From Planctomycetota bacterium (GTDB lineage Bacteria; Planctomycetota; Phycisphaerae; Phycisphaerales; SM1A02): 64,000 nucleotides of DNA. Positions 1 through 8,589 of this stretch are shown in pieces. The notes under the pieces were generated by a model. That model was not told where the DNA came from and did not search any database. It saw only the letters and a list, made by a program, of their open reading frames with translations. Positions within the stretch are counted from its first letter, which is position 1, and every line of letters begins with the position of its first letter. Location of the stretch: the NCBI GenBank assembly GCA_021414025.1, contig JAIOPG010000004.1:62001-126000 (forward strand), written 5' to 3'. A program made the translations under genes and the position numbers.

Positions 1-578
1 TCGAGGCACTGAGCCACGCGCCGCTCACCGCCATGATGAAGACGATCAAGGAGCACGGTCTCCGCGCCGCCGACGTGAAGGAGATCAAGGTGGAGGTGAT
101 CGCCCGTGCCGCCGACATCCTGGGCGATCCGCACAAGTACCGGCCCGATTCGAAGGAGACCGCCGACCACTCGTTGCCCTACTGCATGGCGGTGGGCCTG
201 GTGGATGGCATGGTGACCCCGCTGCAATTCCGCGAGGAGCGCGTCATGGACAAGGCGCTGCAGCCGATCATGGACAAGGTGAAGGTGGTGGCCAACCAGG
301 AGTTCGAGGCGCTCTTTCCCAAGTTCCAGCCCAGCCGCGTGACCATCACCACCAACGGCGGCGCGTCGCACTCCACGCGAGTTGACGTGCCCAAGGGCGA
401 CCCGCGCGACCCGATGACCGAGGAGGAGATCGGCGTGAAGTTCACCGCGCTGGGCGGCGAGGTCATCGGCGAGGATCAATGCAAGAAACTGCGGAAGTGC
501 ATCATGGGCCTAGACTCCGCCAAGTCGCTCGGCGCCTTGTTCGAGCTGACCACGGCGCGCGAAGCGCAGCACGCGTAG
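1..578 (+). CDS. MmgE/PrpD family protein, 3' end only (2-methylcitrate dehydratase-like)
   Basis: The reading frame is open to the left edge of the window (the codon at position 3 is in frame), so only the last ~190 codons are seen and the true start lies outside. The stretch around visible residues 50-65 (DPHKYRP followed by ETADHSLPY) is the hallmark of the MmgE/PrpD family, whose best known member dehydrates 2-methylcitrate in propionate oxidation. Other members act on cis-aconitate or itaconate-type acids, so the substrate is not settled. A PrpB-like lyase and a citrate/methylcitrate synthase lie at 45.6-48.4 kb, which makes a role in the methylcitrate cycle plausible but leaves the genes scattered. 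The family is sure; the exact reaction is inferred. Confidence 0.85.
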   Translation, partial: EALSHAPLTAMMKTIKEHGLRAADVKEIKVEVIARAADILGDPHKYRPDSKETADHSLPYCMAVGLVDGMVTPLQFREERVMDKALQPIMDKVKVVANQEFEALFPKFQPSRVTITTNGGASHSTRVDVPKGDPRDPMTEEEIGVKFTALGGEVIGEDQCKKLRKCIMGLDSAKSLGALFELTTAREAQHA

Positions 579-645
579 TGCCACGGGACCCCCGCACTCG
601 CCCTCACCCCGAGGCGAGGCGATTCAATCCGAGGAAAGCTCCGCT

Positions 646-909
646 TCAGTTTTTGGCGGGAGCGCGATGGCCGCTCTTCGACTTGGCGTGCTTGCCGTGC
701 TTGGCCTTGCCCTTGTGCTTGCCCTTGTGCTTGGCCTTGGCGTGCTTGCCCTTGGCATGATGACCCTTGGCATGATGGCCTGCCGACTTGGCGGCATGGT
801 GCGTCGGCGAGGGATTCACGACTGAAATGTCTCCGGTGTCCGCGGTGGCTGAGGCGCCCAGGGCGAGCACGGCGATCAGGGGGAGAACGAGATAACGGTT
901 GATTCGCAT
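646..909 (-). CDS. Small secreted Lys/His/Gly/Ala-rich protein
   Basis: An 87-residue protein with a clear signal peptide (residues 1-21, positively charged start, hydrophobic core, ending ASATA) followed by a short linker and a low-complexity tail. From about residue 35 the tail is built almost only of Lys, His, Gly and Ala in a degenerate HHAKG/KHKGK repeat. The ATG at 909 was preferred over upstream starts because an AAGGA ribosome binding site lies 9 bases before it and because the signal peptide starts there. The composition recalls histone H1-like or metal-binding tails, but the signal peptide places it outside the cytoplasm. Function unknown; binding of metal ions or of anionic surface polymers are both possible. 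Confidence 0.75.
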   Translation of the reverse strand: MRINRYLVLPLIAVLALGASATADTGDISVVNPSPTHHAAKSAGHHAKGHHAKGKHAKAKHKGKHKGKAKHGKHAKSKSGHRAPAKN

Positions 910-1106
910 GGTCCAATTCCTTGATAAGGCTCCCGCTGCAAGGCTTTGATCCTGCGCACGAGAGTGAAAACATATCGGATTGATGAATGCGCCGGGATCA
1001 CTTTCTATTGCATCCATCATCGCAAATCATGCGATGACGGGGAGGATGTAGGCTCTGGTCGCGTCGAGTGCGGCAAGCCGAGTTCGGTCCATCCAGCGGA
1101 GTGTCC

Positions 1107-1802
1107 ATGTCCAGAGGAATCCTTTCGATCTATTGGGGCGATGAGTCGAAGCTGCCCGTCGAGCGATTGAAGACTTCGGTTCGCAAATTCCACCCTGAGC
1201 TTCCCCACGAAATTATCAAGATCGACGCCCCGGCCGGGGACGACTCCAGCCTGGTTCGCAAGGCCGCCATGTTCGACCTGTCGCCCTTCGACGAGACTTT
1301 GTATCTGGACATCGACACGGTGGTCCAGGGCAACCTGAATTTCGGCTTTGAAAAAGCCGCGATCTTCGGCATGGCCATCGCGCTGAACGAGTGCCCCTGG
1401 GCGCGGCGCTACCACCGAATCTTCGAGGGTGACCAGATTGAATACAACACCGGCGTGATCTTCTTCACGAAGAAGGCCGCCCCGGTCTTTTCCAAGTGGC
1501 GTGAGCTGGCGCCGGTGACTGACTCCTCGCTCATGGTGGTGCGCGACGGGAAGCCGCACATGATGAAGGCCAACGACCAGGGATCGTTCGCGCTGGCCAT
1601 CGAGCAGACCGGGTTCAATCCCTTCGTGCTGCCGATGAACTGGAACTTCCGGCCGATGTGGCACAAGAGCTTTTTCGGTCCGATCAAGATCTGGCACGAC
1701 GCCTCGCCGGTGCCGCCGATCATCGAGCGGATCAACAGCGACAACTCGATGAAGGGCGCGGTCATCCAGTACTTCCAGGCCGGCACGCCTCCGCGAGCGT
1801 GA
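1107..1802 (+). CDS. GT-A fold glycosyltransferase-like protein
   Basis: A 231-residue soluble protein. Residues 5-10 (ILSIYW) form a typical first Rossmann-like strand, and LYLDIDTVV at 65-73 carries a D-x-D motif (D68/D70) expected to hold the metal and sugar nucleotide in GT-A enzymes of the GT8 type. A second family feature is YNTGVIFF around residue 113. The start at 1107 has a GCGGAG site just upstream; a longer GTG start at 1068 adds residues without homology. Donor and acceptor cannot be told from sequence. It ends 1 base before the xanthine dehydrogenase small-subunit frame, so the two may be co-transcribed although no functional link is obvious. Confidence 0.6.
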   Translation: MSRGILSIYWGDESKLPVERLKTSVRKFHPELPHEIIKIDAPAGDDSSLVRKAAMFDLSPFDETLYLDIDTVVQGNLNFGFEKAAIFGMAIALNECPWARRYHRIFEGDQIEYNTGVIFFTKKAAPVFSKWRELAPVTDSSLMVVRDGKPHMMKANDQGSFALAIEQTGFNPFVLPMNWNFRPMWHKSFFGPIKIWHDASPVPPIIERINSDNSMKGAVIQYFQAGTPPRA

Positions 1803-1803
1803 C

Positions 1804-3315
1804 ATGCGGCGCGCGCCGCTGCTAAAATCCATGCTGATGCGTGACTTCGCCCTGATCTACCTCAACGGAGTGCGACGGGAGATCCGCGGGCGGGAGGCGC
1901 TGATGATGCTCGCCGAATGGCTCCGCAAGGAGGCGGGCATGACGGGAACCAAGATCGTCTGCGCGGAAGGAGACTGCGGCTCCTGCACGGTGCTGCGCGC
2001 GTTTCCGGCGCCCGGCGCGAAGGAGGGCGCGGTCGCGCCGCAACTCGAGTTCGAGGCGATGAACTCCTGCATCGCCACCGTGGCCCAGATGGACGGCTCG
2101 CACATCGTCACGGTGGAGGGCATGGCCTGCGGCGGCGAGCTCTCGCCGGCGCAGTCGGCGATGCAGAAGTGCCACGCCTCGCAGTGCGGCTACTGCACGC
2201 CGGGATTCGTGATGGCCATGAGCGGCATGCTGGAGAAGCACGACCGCGCGGACGCCCGGACGGCCGCCAACTACCTGACCGGAAATCTCTGCCGCTGCAC
2301 GGGGTACTCGACCATCGTCGAGGCGGCCGTGACGGTGCGGGCCACCGAGAGGCATTCGGTGGCGCGGCGATACTCCGATCCCGCCGCGATCCGGGACGCG
2401 CTGGAAACCACGAAGCGGCCGATGCGGATCGAGCATGGCGGCGTGAAACTCTTCGCGCCGGTGAAATTGCGCGATGCCGCGGCCTTCGCGGGACTCGAGC
2501 CGGAGTGCAAAGTGCTCGGCGCCGCCACCGATCTTGGCGTTCCGATCAACAAGGGCAAGCCGATGCCCCGGACGCTGCTGAGCCTGCATCTGGTGCCGGA
2601 GCTCTACGAGGCGAAGACCGCGCGCCGCGGGATCACGGTGGGGGCGCGGGTGACGCTGGCGCAATTGCGGCGTCTGAGCGAGAAGTCGGCACCGGAGTTC
2701 GCGCGCTTCCTGAACCTCTTTGCGTCGCCGCAGATCAAGAACGTGGCCACGCTGGCGGGCAACATCGCCAACGCTTCACCCATCGGCGACACGCTTCCCT
2801 TTCTGCTGATCGCGGGCGGGACCATTCATGTCGTGGGCCGGCCCGGCGGCAAGGGGCCGCTGAAGAAGCGATCGATTGCCATGACCGAGCTCTACCTCGG
2901 CTACAAGAAATTGTCGCTGCAACCCGGCGAGATCATCACGCATGTCACTTTCGACTGCGGCTCGGACCACGAGGTGTTGCGCCTCTACAAGGTCTCGCAG
3001 CGCAAGGACCTGGACATCAGCGCCATCAGCGGAGCCTTTGCCCTGGTGCTCGGTGGTCGGCGCGGGAAGCAGACCGCGCCGATGGTCGCGTCGGCGCGCA
3101 TCGCCTACGGCGGCGTCGCCGCGACTCCCATTCGCGTGCCGCAGGCCGAGGAAGCGCTGGTGGGCGAGCTCACCGAGCAGAAGGTGGAGGAGGTGGCGCG
3201 ATTGATCGCCGGCTCCATCAAGCCGCTCTCCGATGTGCGCGGCAGCGCCGCCTATCGGCGCGTGACGGCCGCCAACTTGTTCCGCCGCTACGGGCATGAG
3301 GTGCTGCATGGATAG
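1804..3315 (+). CDS. xdhA: Xanthine dehydrogenase small subunit (2Fe-2S and FAD domains)
   Basis: A 503-residue protein joining the iron-sulfur and FAD domains of xanthine dehydrogenase, as in the Rhodobacter XdhA type. Plant-type 2Fe-2S ligands are C53, C58, C61 and C89; the second cluster uses C128-x2-C131 and C163-x-C165. The FAD domain runs from about residue 200 to 500 and includes LAGNIANASPIGD near 316. It passes electrons from the molybdenum site of XdhB to NAD. Starts at 1834 or 1840 are also possible, since the first ten residues are not conserved. The end overlaps xdhB by 8 bases, indicating translational coupling, and xdhC follows: a complete purine (hypoxanthine/xanthine) hydroxylase operon. 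Confidence 0.92.
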   Translation: MRRAPLLKSMLMRDFALIYLNGVRREIRGREALMMLAEWLRKEAGMTGTKIVCAEGDCGSCTVLRAFPAPGAKEGAVAPQLEFEAMNSCIATVAQMDGSHIVTVEGMACGGELSPAQSAMQKCHASQCGYCTPGFVMAMSGMLEKHDRADARTAANYLTGNLCRCTGYSTIVEAAVTVRATERHSVARRYSDPAAIRDALETTKRPMRIEHGGVKLFAPVKLRDAAAFAGLEPECKVLGAATDLGVPINKGKPMPRTLLSLHLVPELYEAKTARRGITVGARVTLAQLRRLSEKSAPEFARFLNLFASPQIKNVATLAGNIANASPIGDTLPFLLIAGGTIHVVGRPGGKGPLKKRSIAMTELYLGYKKLSLQPGEIITHVTFDCGSDHEVLRLYKVSQRKDLDISAISGAFALVLGGRRGKQTAPMVASARIAYGGVAATPIRVPQAEEALVGELTEQKVEEVARLIAGSIKPLSDVRGSAAYRRVTAANLFRRYGHEVLHG

Positions 3316-5743
3316 GCCCGCCCACCCAGCCGCGGCGATCCTCCCGGATCCCGGATCGGCGCCGCACGACTCCTCGTCGACGCATGTCACCGGCCAGTCG
3401 GAGTATGTCGACGACCGTCCGATGGTCAAGGGCGAGCTGCACTGCGGATTGGTCTACAGCCCCTTCGCGCATGCGAGAGTGAAGAAGCTGAACTGCGCGC
3501 GGGCGCTGAAGGTGCCGGGAGTGATCTGCGCCGTCACCGCCGCCGATGTCGTGCACAACGTCTGGGGCATGATCTTCCAGGATCAACCCATCATCGCCGC
3601 CGGCGAGACGAACTTTGCCGGCGAAGTGGTGGCGGTGCTGGGCGCCGAAAGCAGGGAGGCGCTGGCGCAGGGAATGGCCGCGGTCGAGGTCGAGTGGGAG
3701 AAGTTGCCTGCCATCCGCTCGATCGACCAAGCGGTGGCGAAGGAGAACTTCATCGGAAGCGAGCGCTCCGTCTGCCAGGGGGACGCGCGGTCTGCGCTGG
3801 CGAAGTCGCCGCACCGGCTCGCGGGCACACTGGTGATCGAGGGCGCCGACCACTTCTACCTGGAGAGCCAGGCCGCGGTCGTCTATCCGCGCGAGGAGGG
3901 GCAGCTTGAGGTCCACTCCTCGACGCAGCATCCGACCGAGACGCAGCGCGTGGTCGCGGATGCGTGCGGCCTGCGCCTCAGCGACGTGGTGTGCGTGGCG
4001 CGGCGATTGGGCGGCGGCTTCGGCGGCAAGGAGTCGCAAGCCTCGCCGATCGCGGCTTACGCGGCGCTGATCGCAAAGAAGAGCGGCCGCCCGGCCCGAC
4101 TTGCCCTCTCCAAAGACGATGACATGATCATCACGGGAAAGCGGAATCCCTTTAAGATTCGCTACGAATGCGGCTTCGACGGGCAGGGGAAAATTCTGGC
4201 CCTCGACGCCACGCTTCACTCCGATGGCGGCGCCTACGCGGATCTCTCGACGGCGATCATGGAACGGGCGTTGCTGCACTGCGACAATGCCTATTCGATT
4301 GCCGACATGCACGTGCGGGGCAGGGTCTGCCGCACCCACTTCCATCCGCACACGGCCTTTCGCGGCTTCGGCGGGCCCAAGGGAGTGGCTCTGATCGAGT
4401 CGATCATCGAGGACATTGCCCGCGTGACCGGCCGCGACGCGCTGGATGTTCGCAAGCTGAACTGCTACGGGCCGGGTCAGGACATGACGCACTATGGGCA
4501 GCGCGTGGAGAACAACCAGTTGCCGGCGCTTTTCGAGAAGCTCGAAGCGGAGTGCGACTACCGGAAGCGCCGTCGCGAAGTGGCCGCGTGGAACGCCGAC
4601 CGCACGGTCAATCCGCACGGGCATCCGCGCGGGCTTTCCCTGACGGCGGTGAAGTTCGGCATCGCCTTCACCACGCGCTTCCTTAACCAAGGCAACGCGC
4701 TGGTCAACCTGCACGTGGACGGCACGGTGCAAGTCTCGACCGGCGCCGTGGAGATGGGCCAGGGGGTGAACTCGCGCATCGCCGCGATCGTGGCCGAGCA
4801 GTTCGGATTGCCGCTGGCCTCGGTGCGCGTCATGCCGACCTCGACCGAGAAGAACGCCAACACCTCGCCCACCGCAGCCAGCGCCGGCACCGACATCAAC
4901 GGCGCCGCGGCGATGATGGCCTGCGAATCCATCAAGCGGCGCCTTTCGGCGCTGGCCATCGCGCTGCGGGGCATTCCGCGCGAATCGTGGGCGGACAAGA
5001 CCGCGGGCCTGGGCACTCAGCCGGAAGTGTCCGTCGGCGCGGGGAGAGATTCCGACGGCGAAGATGGACAGCGCGTGGAGTTCACGAACGGACAGGTCGT
5101 CGTCGGCGTGAAGGACAACGCCCCGTTCAAGATCGGATTCGCCGAGCTGGTGCGCGAGGCCTACCTCAACCGCATTTCCGTGAGCGACTACGGCCATTAC
5201 CGAATGCCGCACCTGGGCTTCGACAAGGTCAAGGGCAAGGGCCGCGCGTTTCTCTACTTCACGCAGGGAGTCGCCGCGAGCGAGGTGGAGCTCGATCGCT
5301 ACACCGGCGAGATCAAGGTGCGACGCGTGGACATCCTGATGGACATGGGTCGCCCTGTGAATCACGCCCTCGACCTGGGACAGGTGGTGGGAGGTTTCTC
5401 GCAAGGCATGGGCTGGCTCACCACCGAGCACCTGGTCTACAGCGACGACGGACTGCTGCTCTCGCATTCGCCCAGCACCTACAAGATTCCCAGCGTGCAG
5501 GACACGCCGCGCATCCTCAACGCCAACCTGATCTTCAACGAAGGCAACACCGACAATGTGCGGGCGACCAAGGCCTCGGGCGAGCCGCCGCTGCTGCTGG
5601 CGATCTCGGTGTGGACTGCGGTGCGCGACGCCATCATGTCCCGCCGTGCGGCCGTGGTTCCCCTGGCGATTCCGGCCACGGCGGAGCGCGTGCTGCGAGG
5701 TCTCTCGCCGGAATCCTTCGCAGCCTGGGAAGCGGCCAAGTGA
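3308..5743 (+). CDS. xdhB: Xanthine dehydrogenase molybdopterin-binding large subunit
   Basis: An 811-residue molybdenum hydroxylase subunit. Family motifs are present in order: RRLGGGFGGKE near residue 230 (cofactor binding), FRGFGGPKG near 350, GQGVNSRIAAI near 485, and SGEPPLLLA near 753, whose Glu is the expected base of the hydroxylation reaction. Substrate class (xanthine rather than aldehyde or CO) is judged from the two-subunit layout and the xdhC next door. The ATG at 3308 is preceded by GAGGTG; an in-frame ATG at 3296 is the alternative. The enzyme needs molybdenum cofactor, and genes for most of that pathway lie at 15-23 kb. Confidence 0.92.
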   Translation: MDRPAHPAAAILPDPGSAPHDSSSTHVTGQSEYVDDRPMVKGELHCGLVYSPFAHARVKKLNCARALKVPGVICAVTAADVVHNVWGMIFQDQPIIAAGETNFAGEVVAVLGAESREALAQGMAAVEVEWEKLPAIRSIDQAVAKENFIGSERSVCQGDARSALAKSPHRLAGTLVIEGADHFYLESQAAVVYPREEGQLEVHSSTQHPTETQRVVADACGLRLSDVVCVARRLGGGFGGKESQASPIAAYAALIAKKSGRPARLALSKDDDMIITGKRNPFKIRYECGFDGQGKILALDATLHSDGGAYADLSTAIMERALLHCDNAYSIADMHVRGRVCRTHFHPHTAFRGFGGPKGVALIESIIEDIARVTGRDALDVRKLNCYGPGQDMTHYGQRVENNQLPALFEKLEAECDYRKRRREVAAWNADRTVNPHGHPRGLSLTAVKFGIAFTTRFLNQGNALVNLHVDGTVQVSTGAVEMGQGVNSRIAAIVAEQFGLPLASVRVMPTSTEKNANTSPTAASAGTDINGAAAMMACESIKRRLSALAIALRGIPRESWADKTAGLGTQPEVSVGAGRDSDGEDGQRVEFTNGQVVVGVKDNAPFKIGFAELVREAYLNRISVSDYGHYRMPHLGFDKVKGKGRAFLYFTQGVAASEVELDRYTGEIKVRRVDILMDMGRPVNHALDLGQVVGGFSQGMGWLTTEHLVYSDDGLLLSHSPSTYKIPSVQDTPRILNANLIFNEGNTDNVRATKASGEPPLLLAISVWTAVRDAIMSRRAAVVPLAIPATAERVLRGLSPESFAAWEAAK

Positions 5744-5779
5744 ATACAGCTTTCCGCCGCACTCTATAGATTGTGCGCG

Positions 5780-6595
5780 ATGAGCCGCGTCATGCGCGAA
5801 TATCTCGAGCACGCAGGCAAACTCGCCGAGAGCGGGACGATCTTTGCCACGGTCACGCTGGTCTGCCCGGAAGGGCACGTGCCGCAGGACATCGGTGCCA
5901 AGGCCATCGTGACGGCGGCCGGGCTAGCGTGGGGAACCGTCGGCGGCGGTCGGCTGGAGGCCCGCGCCATCGAGCACGCCAAGGAGATGATCGCGCGGGC
6001 GGAAAGCGCGGCGCCGGGCGGCTCGCCGGTCGCGCCGGAGATGGTGCGCTACGAATTGCAGCGCGATTTGAACATGGTCTGCGGCGGTGCGGCCGCGCTC
6101 TTCTACGAGGTCTCCGCGGGTCCGGGCTGGAACATCGCCGTCTTCGGCGCCGGGCACGTGGCCCAGGCCGTCGTGGCGCTGCTGGCGACCTTTCATTGCA
6201 ACTTGACCTGCATCGACCACCGGGTCGAGTGGCTCGACAAGATTGCGCCGCGGCCCAACCTGCGCAAGGTGGTGGCCGTCGAACTTGCCGACGAGGTGAG
6301 GAAGCTTCCATCCGGCGCGTTTTGTCTGTGCATGACGCAGGGGCATGCCACTGACCTGCCCATCGTCCGCCAGATCCTCAAGCGCAATGAAGCGGCGTTC
6401 ATTGGCGTGATCGGCAGCGAGACCAAGGCGCGCACGCTGCGGAGCACGCTGGAGAAGGAGGGATTCGGCGCGGAGCTGATCGCCCGGATTCACTGTCCGG
6501 TGGGCCTGCCCTTTGGAACGAATTCCCCGGCTGAGATCGCCGTCAGCGTGGCGGCCCAGCTTCTTGAGAAGCGCGACGCGTTGACGCGGGCATGA
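5780..6595 (+). CDS. xdhC: Xanthine dehydrogenase accessory protein XdhC
   Basis: A 271-residue XdhC/CoxI family protein. The N-terminal part contains the WGTVGGGRLEARAIEHA signature (about residue 53) and MVCGGAA (about 96). The C-terminal part is a Rossmann fold with GAGHVAQAV near 124 and IGVIGSETKAR near 209. In Rhodobacter, XdhC binds molybdenum cofactor, helps convert it to the sulfurated form and inserts it into XdhB. It starts 36 bases after xdhB; the ATG at 5780 is preferred to the TTG three codons upstream. It completes the operon begun by xdhA. Confidence 0.9.
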   Translation: MSRVMREYLEHAGKLAESGTIFATVTLVCPEGHVPQDIGAKAIVTAAGLAWGTVGGGRLEARAIEHAKEMIARAESAAPGGSPVAPEMVRYELQRDLNMVCGGAAALFYEVSAGPGWNIAVFGAGHVAQAVVALLATFHCNLTCIDHRVEWLDKIAPRPNLRKVVAVELADEVRKLPSGAFCLCMTQGHATDLPIVRQILKRNEAAFIGVIGSETKARTLRSTLEKEGFGAELIARIHCPVGLPFGTNSPAEIAVSVAAQLLEKRDALTRA

Positions 6596-6642
6596 ATCCT
6601 CGCCGCTGAAAGTCGCGGGCGTCCCTGCTAATCTTCGCCCCC

Positions 6643-7485
6643 ATGATCCCCCACGTTCCAAAATCAGCCAAGGGCGGCCGCCACCTACTTCGCAAATTGA
6701 TCCTCGCCGGCATCGCGCTGGTCGCGGTGATCGTGGTCACGGCGGTGCTCTTCCTGGACGCCGCAGCGGCGCGGATCGTGGGCATCGCGGGCACCAAGGT
6801 CCTGGGCGTGGACACCGCGGTGTCGTCGGTGCACATCGCGCTGCTGGGAGGCACCTCCTCGGTCAGCGAGCTCACCGTGGCGCAACCCGCGGGCTTCAGC
6901 AGCGACAAGATGCTTGATGTGAAATACGCGGGCGTCACGCTCAGGCTTTCCGAACTGCTCAATCAGGACATCGCGATCGACGAGGTCAAGATCGACGGCA
7001 TCGATGTGCTGCTGGCAGAGAAGGATGGCAAGGTGAACCTGCAGGTGGTCTCGGACAACCTCGCATCGAAGACGGCGCCGGCCAAGACTCCTGAGTCCGC
7101 GCCGCCCAAGGACACATCGCCGGAGAAGACCGTCACCATCAAGCTGGTCACGGTGACGGCCATCAAGGTTCGGGTGCAGGGCATGATGACGGCAGGCCAG
7201 ATGGTCGCGGTCGACATTCCCGACATCCAGATCAAGAATCTTGGAAACAAGATGCCCATGAGCGAAGTGGCCAAGATGCTTTCAAGCGAACTCATCGGAC
7301 GGCTGACGACGGCAATCGTGGAGGCGAAGATTTCGGGCCTTTCCGACGCCATGGTCGGCGGGCTGAATGACGCGGCAAGCCAGCTCGACAAGCTCATCCT
7401 CAAGGACGCGGGCAGCGCGATCGAGGGCGGCGCCAAGGGCATCGGCGACGGTCTCAAGGACATTTTCGGCAACCCCAAGAAGTGA
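6643..7485 (+). CDS. AsmA-like membrane-anchored protein
   Basis: A 280-residue protein with one N-terminal membrane segment (about residues 17-38) and a periplasmic part of alternating strands. The repeated pattern of 'IDEVKIDGIDVLLAE' and 'LNLQVVSDNL'-like strands around residues 105-135 resembles AsmA/TamB-type beta-groove proteins, which move or organise lipids between the membranes. A Pro/Ala/Lys-rich linker lies near 140-160 and a helical, Ala/Gly-rich tail follows. It overlaps the next gene by 4 bases. Assignment to the AsmA superfamily is by pattern only; it is much shorter than classical AsmA. Confidence 0.55.
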   Translation: MIPHVPKSAKGGRHLLRKLILAGIALVAVIVVTAVLFLDAAAARIVGIAGTKVLGVDTAVSSVHIALLGGTSSVSELTVAQPAGFSSDKMLDVKYAGVTLRLSELLNQDIAIDEVKIDGIDVLLAEKDGKVNLQVVSDNLASKTAPAKTPESAPPKDTSPEKTVTIKLVTVTAIKVRVQGMMTAGQMVAVDIPDIQIKNLGNKMPMSEVAKMLSSELIGRLTTAIVEAKISGLSDAMVGGLNDAASQLDKLILKDAGSAIEGGAKGIGDGLKDIFGNPKK

Positions 7486-7928
7486 CGCTGACCATCCAAG
7501 CAGCGACGGAGCGCGATCTGGATGGGGTCATGCCTTTGGTGCGCGATTTCTACAAGCACTTCAATCTTTCTTATTCGGAGCCCGGGAAGCGCGGGGTGCT
7601 TCTTGAATTTCTGAAGTCGCCCGAGGCGGGGCGGTTGCTGGTGGTGCGGCAGGGCGATGTGTGCGTCGGCTACGCGCTGCTGGCATGGTCCTTCGGACTG
7701 GAGTTCGACGGGCCGGTGGCCTTCGTCGACGAGCTCTTCATCCGTCCGGAGTCGCGCGGCGGCGGTGTTGGGTCGGAGGTGCTCGCGCACATTGAATCAC
7801 TTTGCGCGAAGCTCGGAATGCGCGCTCTGCGCCTGGAGGCGGACATCTCCAACACCCGCGCCGCGGAGCTTTATGCCCGGAGCGGCTACATCGGCCACCA
7901 GCGCCATCTCATGACGAAACGGCTGTGA
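7482..7928 (+). CDS. GNAT family N-acetyltransferase
   Basis: A 148-residue single-domain acetyltransferase. The acetyl-CoA binding motif A is VDELFIRPESRGGGVGSEV (residues 85-103), where RGGGVG binds the pyrophosphate, and motif B is RALRLEADISNTRAAELYARSGY (from about 112). The acceptor is unknown. The start is the GTG at 7482, inside a GTGA overlap with the stop of the AsmA-like gene, so translation is probably coupled; no other start would keep the N-terminal strand. Confidence 0.85.
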   Translation: MTLTIQAATERDLDGVMPLVRDFYKHFNLSYSEPGKRGVLLEFLKSPEAGRLLVVRQGDVCVGYALLAWSFGLEFDGPVAFVDELFIRPESRGGGVGSEVLAHIESLCAKLGMRALRLEADISNTRAAELYARSGYIGHQRHLMTKRL

Positions 7929-7992
7929 GTCGCTCATGGCATCGGTGGATGGCGAAGGTGACACCCTTCACGAAGGAATCGGCGTGCGAACG

Positions 7993-8565
7993 CTATTTGA
8001 TCTTGCTGGCGAGCGGATCGTTGGGAATCTTGTAGATGTGGTCGGCGTTCACGCTGAACACGCCGCCTTCGGTCGGCTGCAATGTCCCTTCGACGGCGAT
8101 CAACATGAGCGGCTTGAGCGAGCCCTCGGAATCCAGGGCGATGGCGAGCGGCTTTCCGCTGCGATCGACGATCGCGACGGAGGCCAGTGCTTTCGCAAGC
8201 GAAGAGCGTTCCTCGCAGCAGTAGTCCGCGGGCGTCGGGCAGTGGGCGTCGTCGCCCATTTCAGCGCAAGTTTTCAGCGATGCATCAACGAGGGTGAACA
8301 CGGCGCGGTTGCTGACGAAGGGCGACACCGACCCGCCAATGCGGCCGATGATGGCGACTCGTTGGCCGGCCTTTGCCTGCTTTCGGGCCTCCAGAACGCC
8401 GACGGCTCCCGCAGGTTGTTGCATGACGAACAAATTCTTTGGCAGCGACGAGGCTGCCGTCGCGGAGGGTGTCGGCGGCGGCGTGGCGGGGTCGCACGCC
8501 ATCGGCAAGGCACAAGCAAGTGCGGTGATGCTGGATCCGATGATGGTGTTGCGAAGCGATCTCAT
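7993..8565 (-). CDS. Putative secreted protein or lipoprotein at the end of the efflux operon
   Basis: A 190-residue protein with a signal sequence ending in LPMAC (residues 20-24), an imperfect lipobox, so it may be lipid-anchored. A Pro/Thr-rich linker follows, then a compact domain with GQRVAIIGRIGGSV near 68 and VFTLVDAS near 89, a pattern reminiscent of an OB-type beta barrel. Cysteines at about 99, 108, 114 and 115 (HCPTPADYCC) could form disulfides or hold a metal. It lies 24 bases after the second permease and is the last gene of the minus-strand unit that includes the ABC exporter. I do not recognise the family. Confidence 0.6.
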   Translation of the reverse strand: MRSLRNTIIGSSITALACALPMACDPATPPPTPSATAASSLPKNLFVMQQPAGAVGVLEARKQAKAGQRVAIIGRIGGSVSPFVSNRAVFTLVDASLKTCAEMGDDAHCPTPADYCCEERSSLAKALASVAIVDRSGKPLAIALDSEGSLKPLMLIAVEGTLQPTEGGVFSVNADHIYKIPNDPLASKIK

Positions 8566-8589
8566 GGATGAATCTCCGAAAGGGGTGAA

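Noticed and set aside
3218-5878. Minus-strand frame of 886 codons opposite xdhB
   Set aside because: Long antisense frames are common opposite GC-rich genes; it is Arg/His/Ala-rich with no domain, while the plus strand encodes a complete enzyme.
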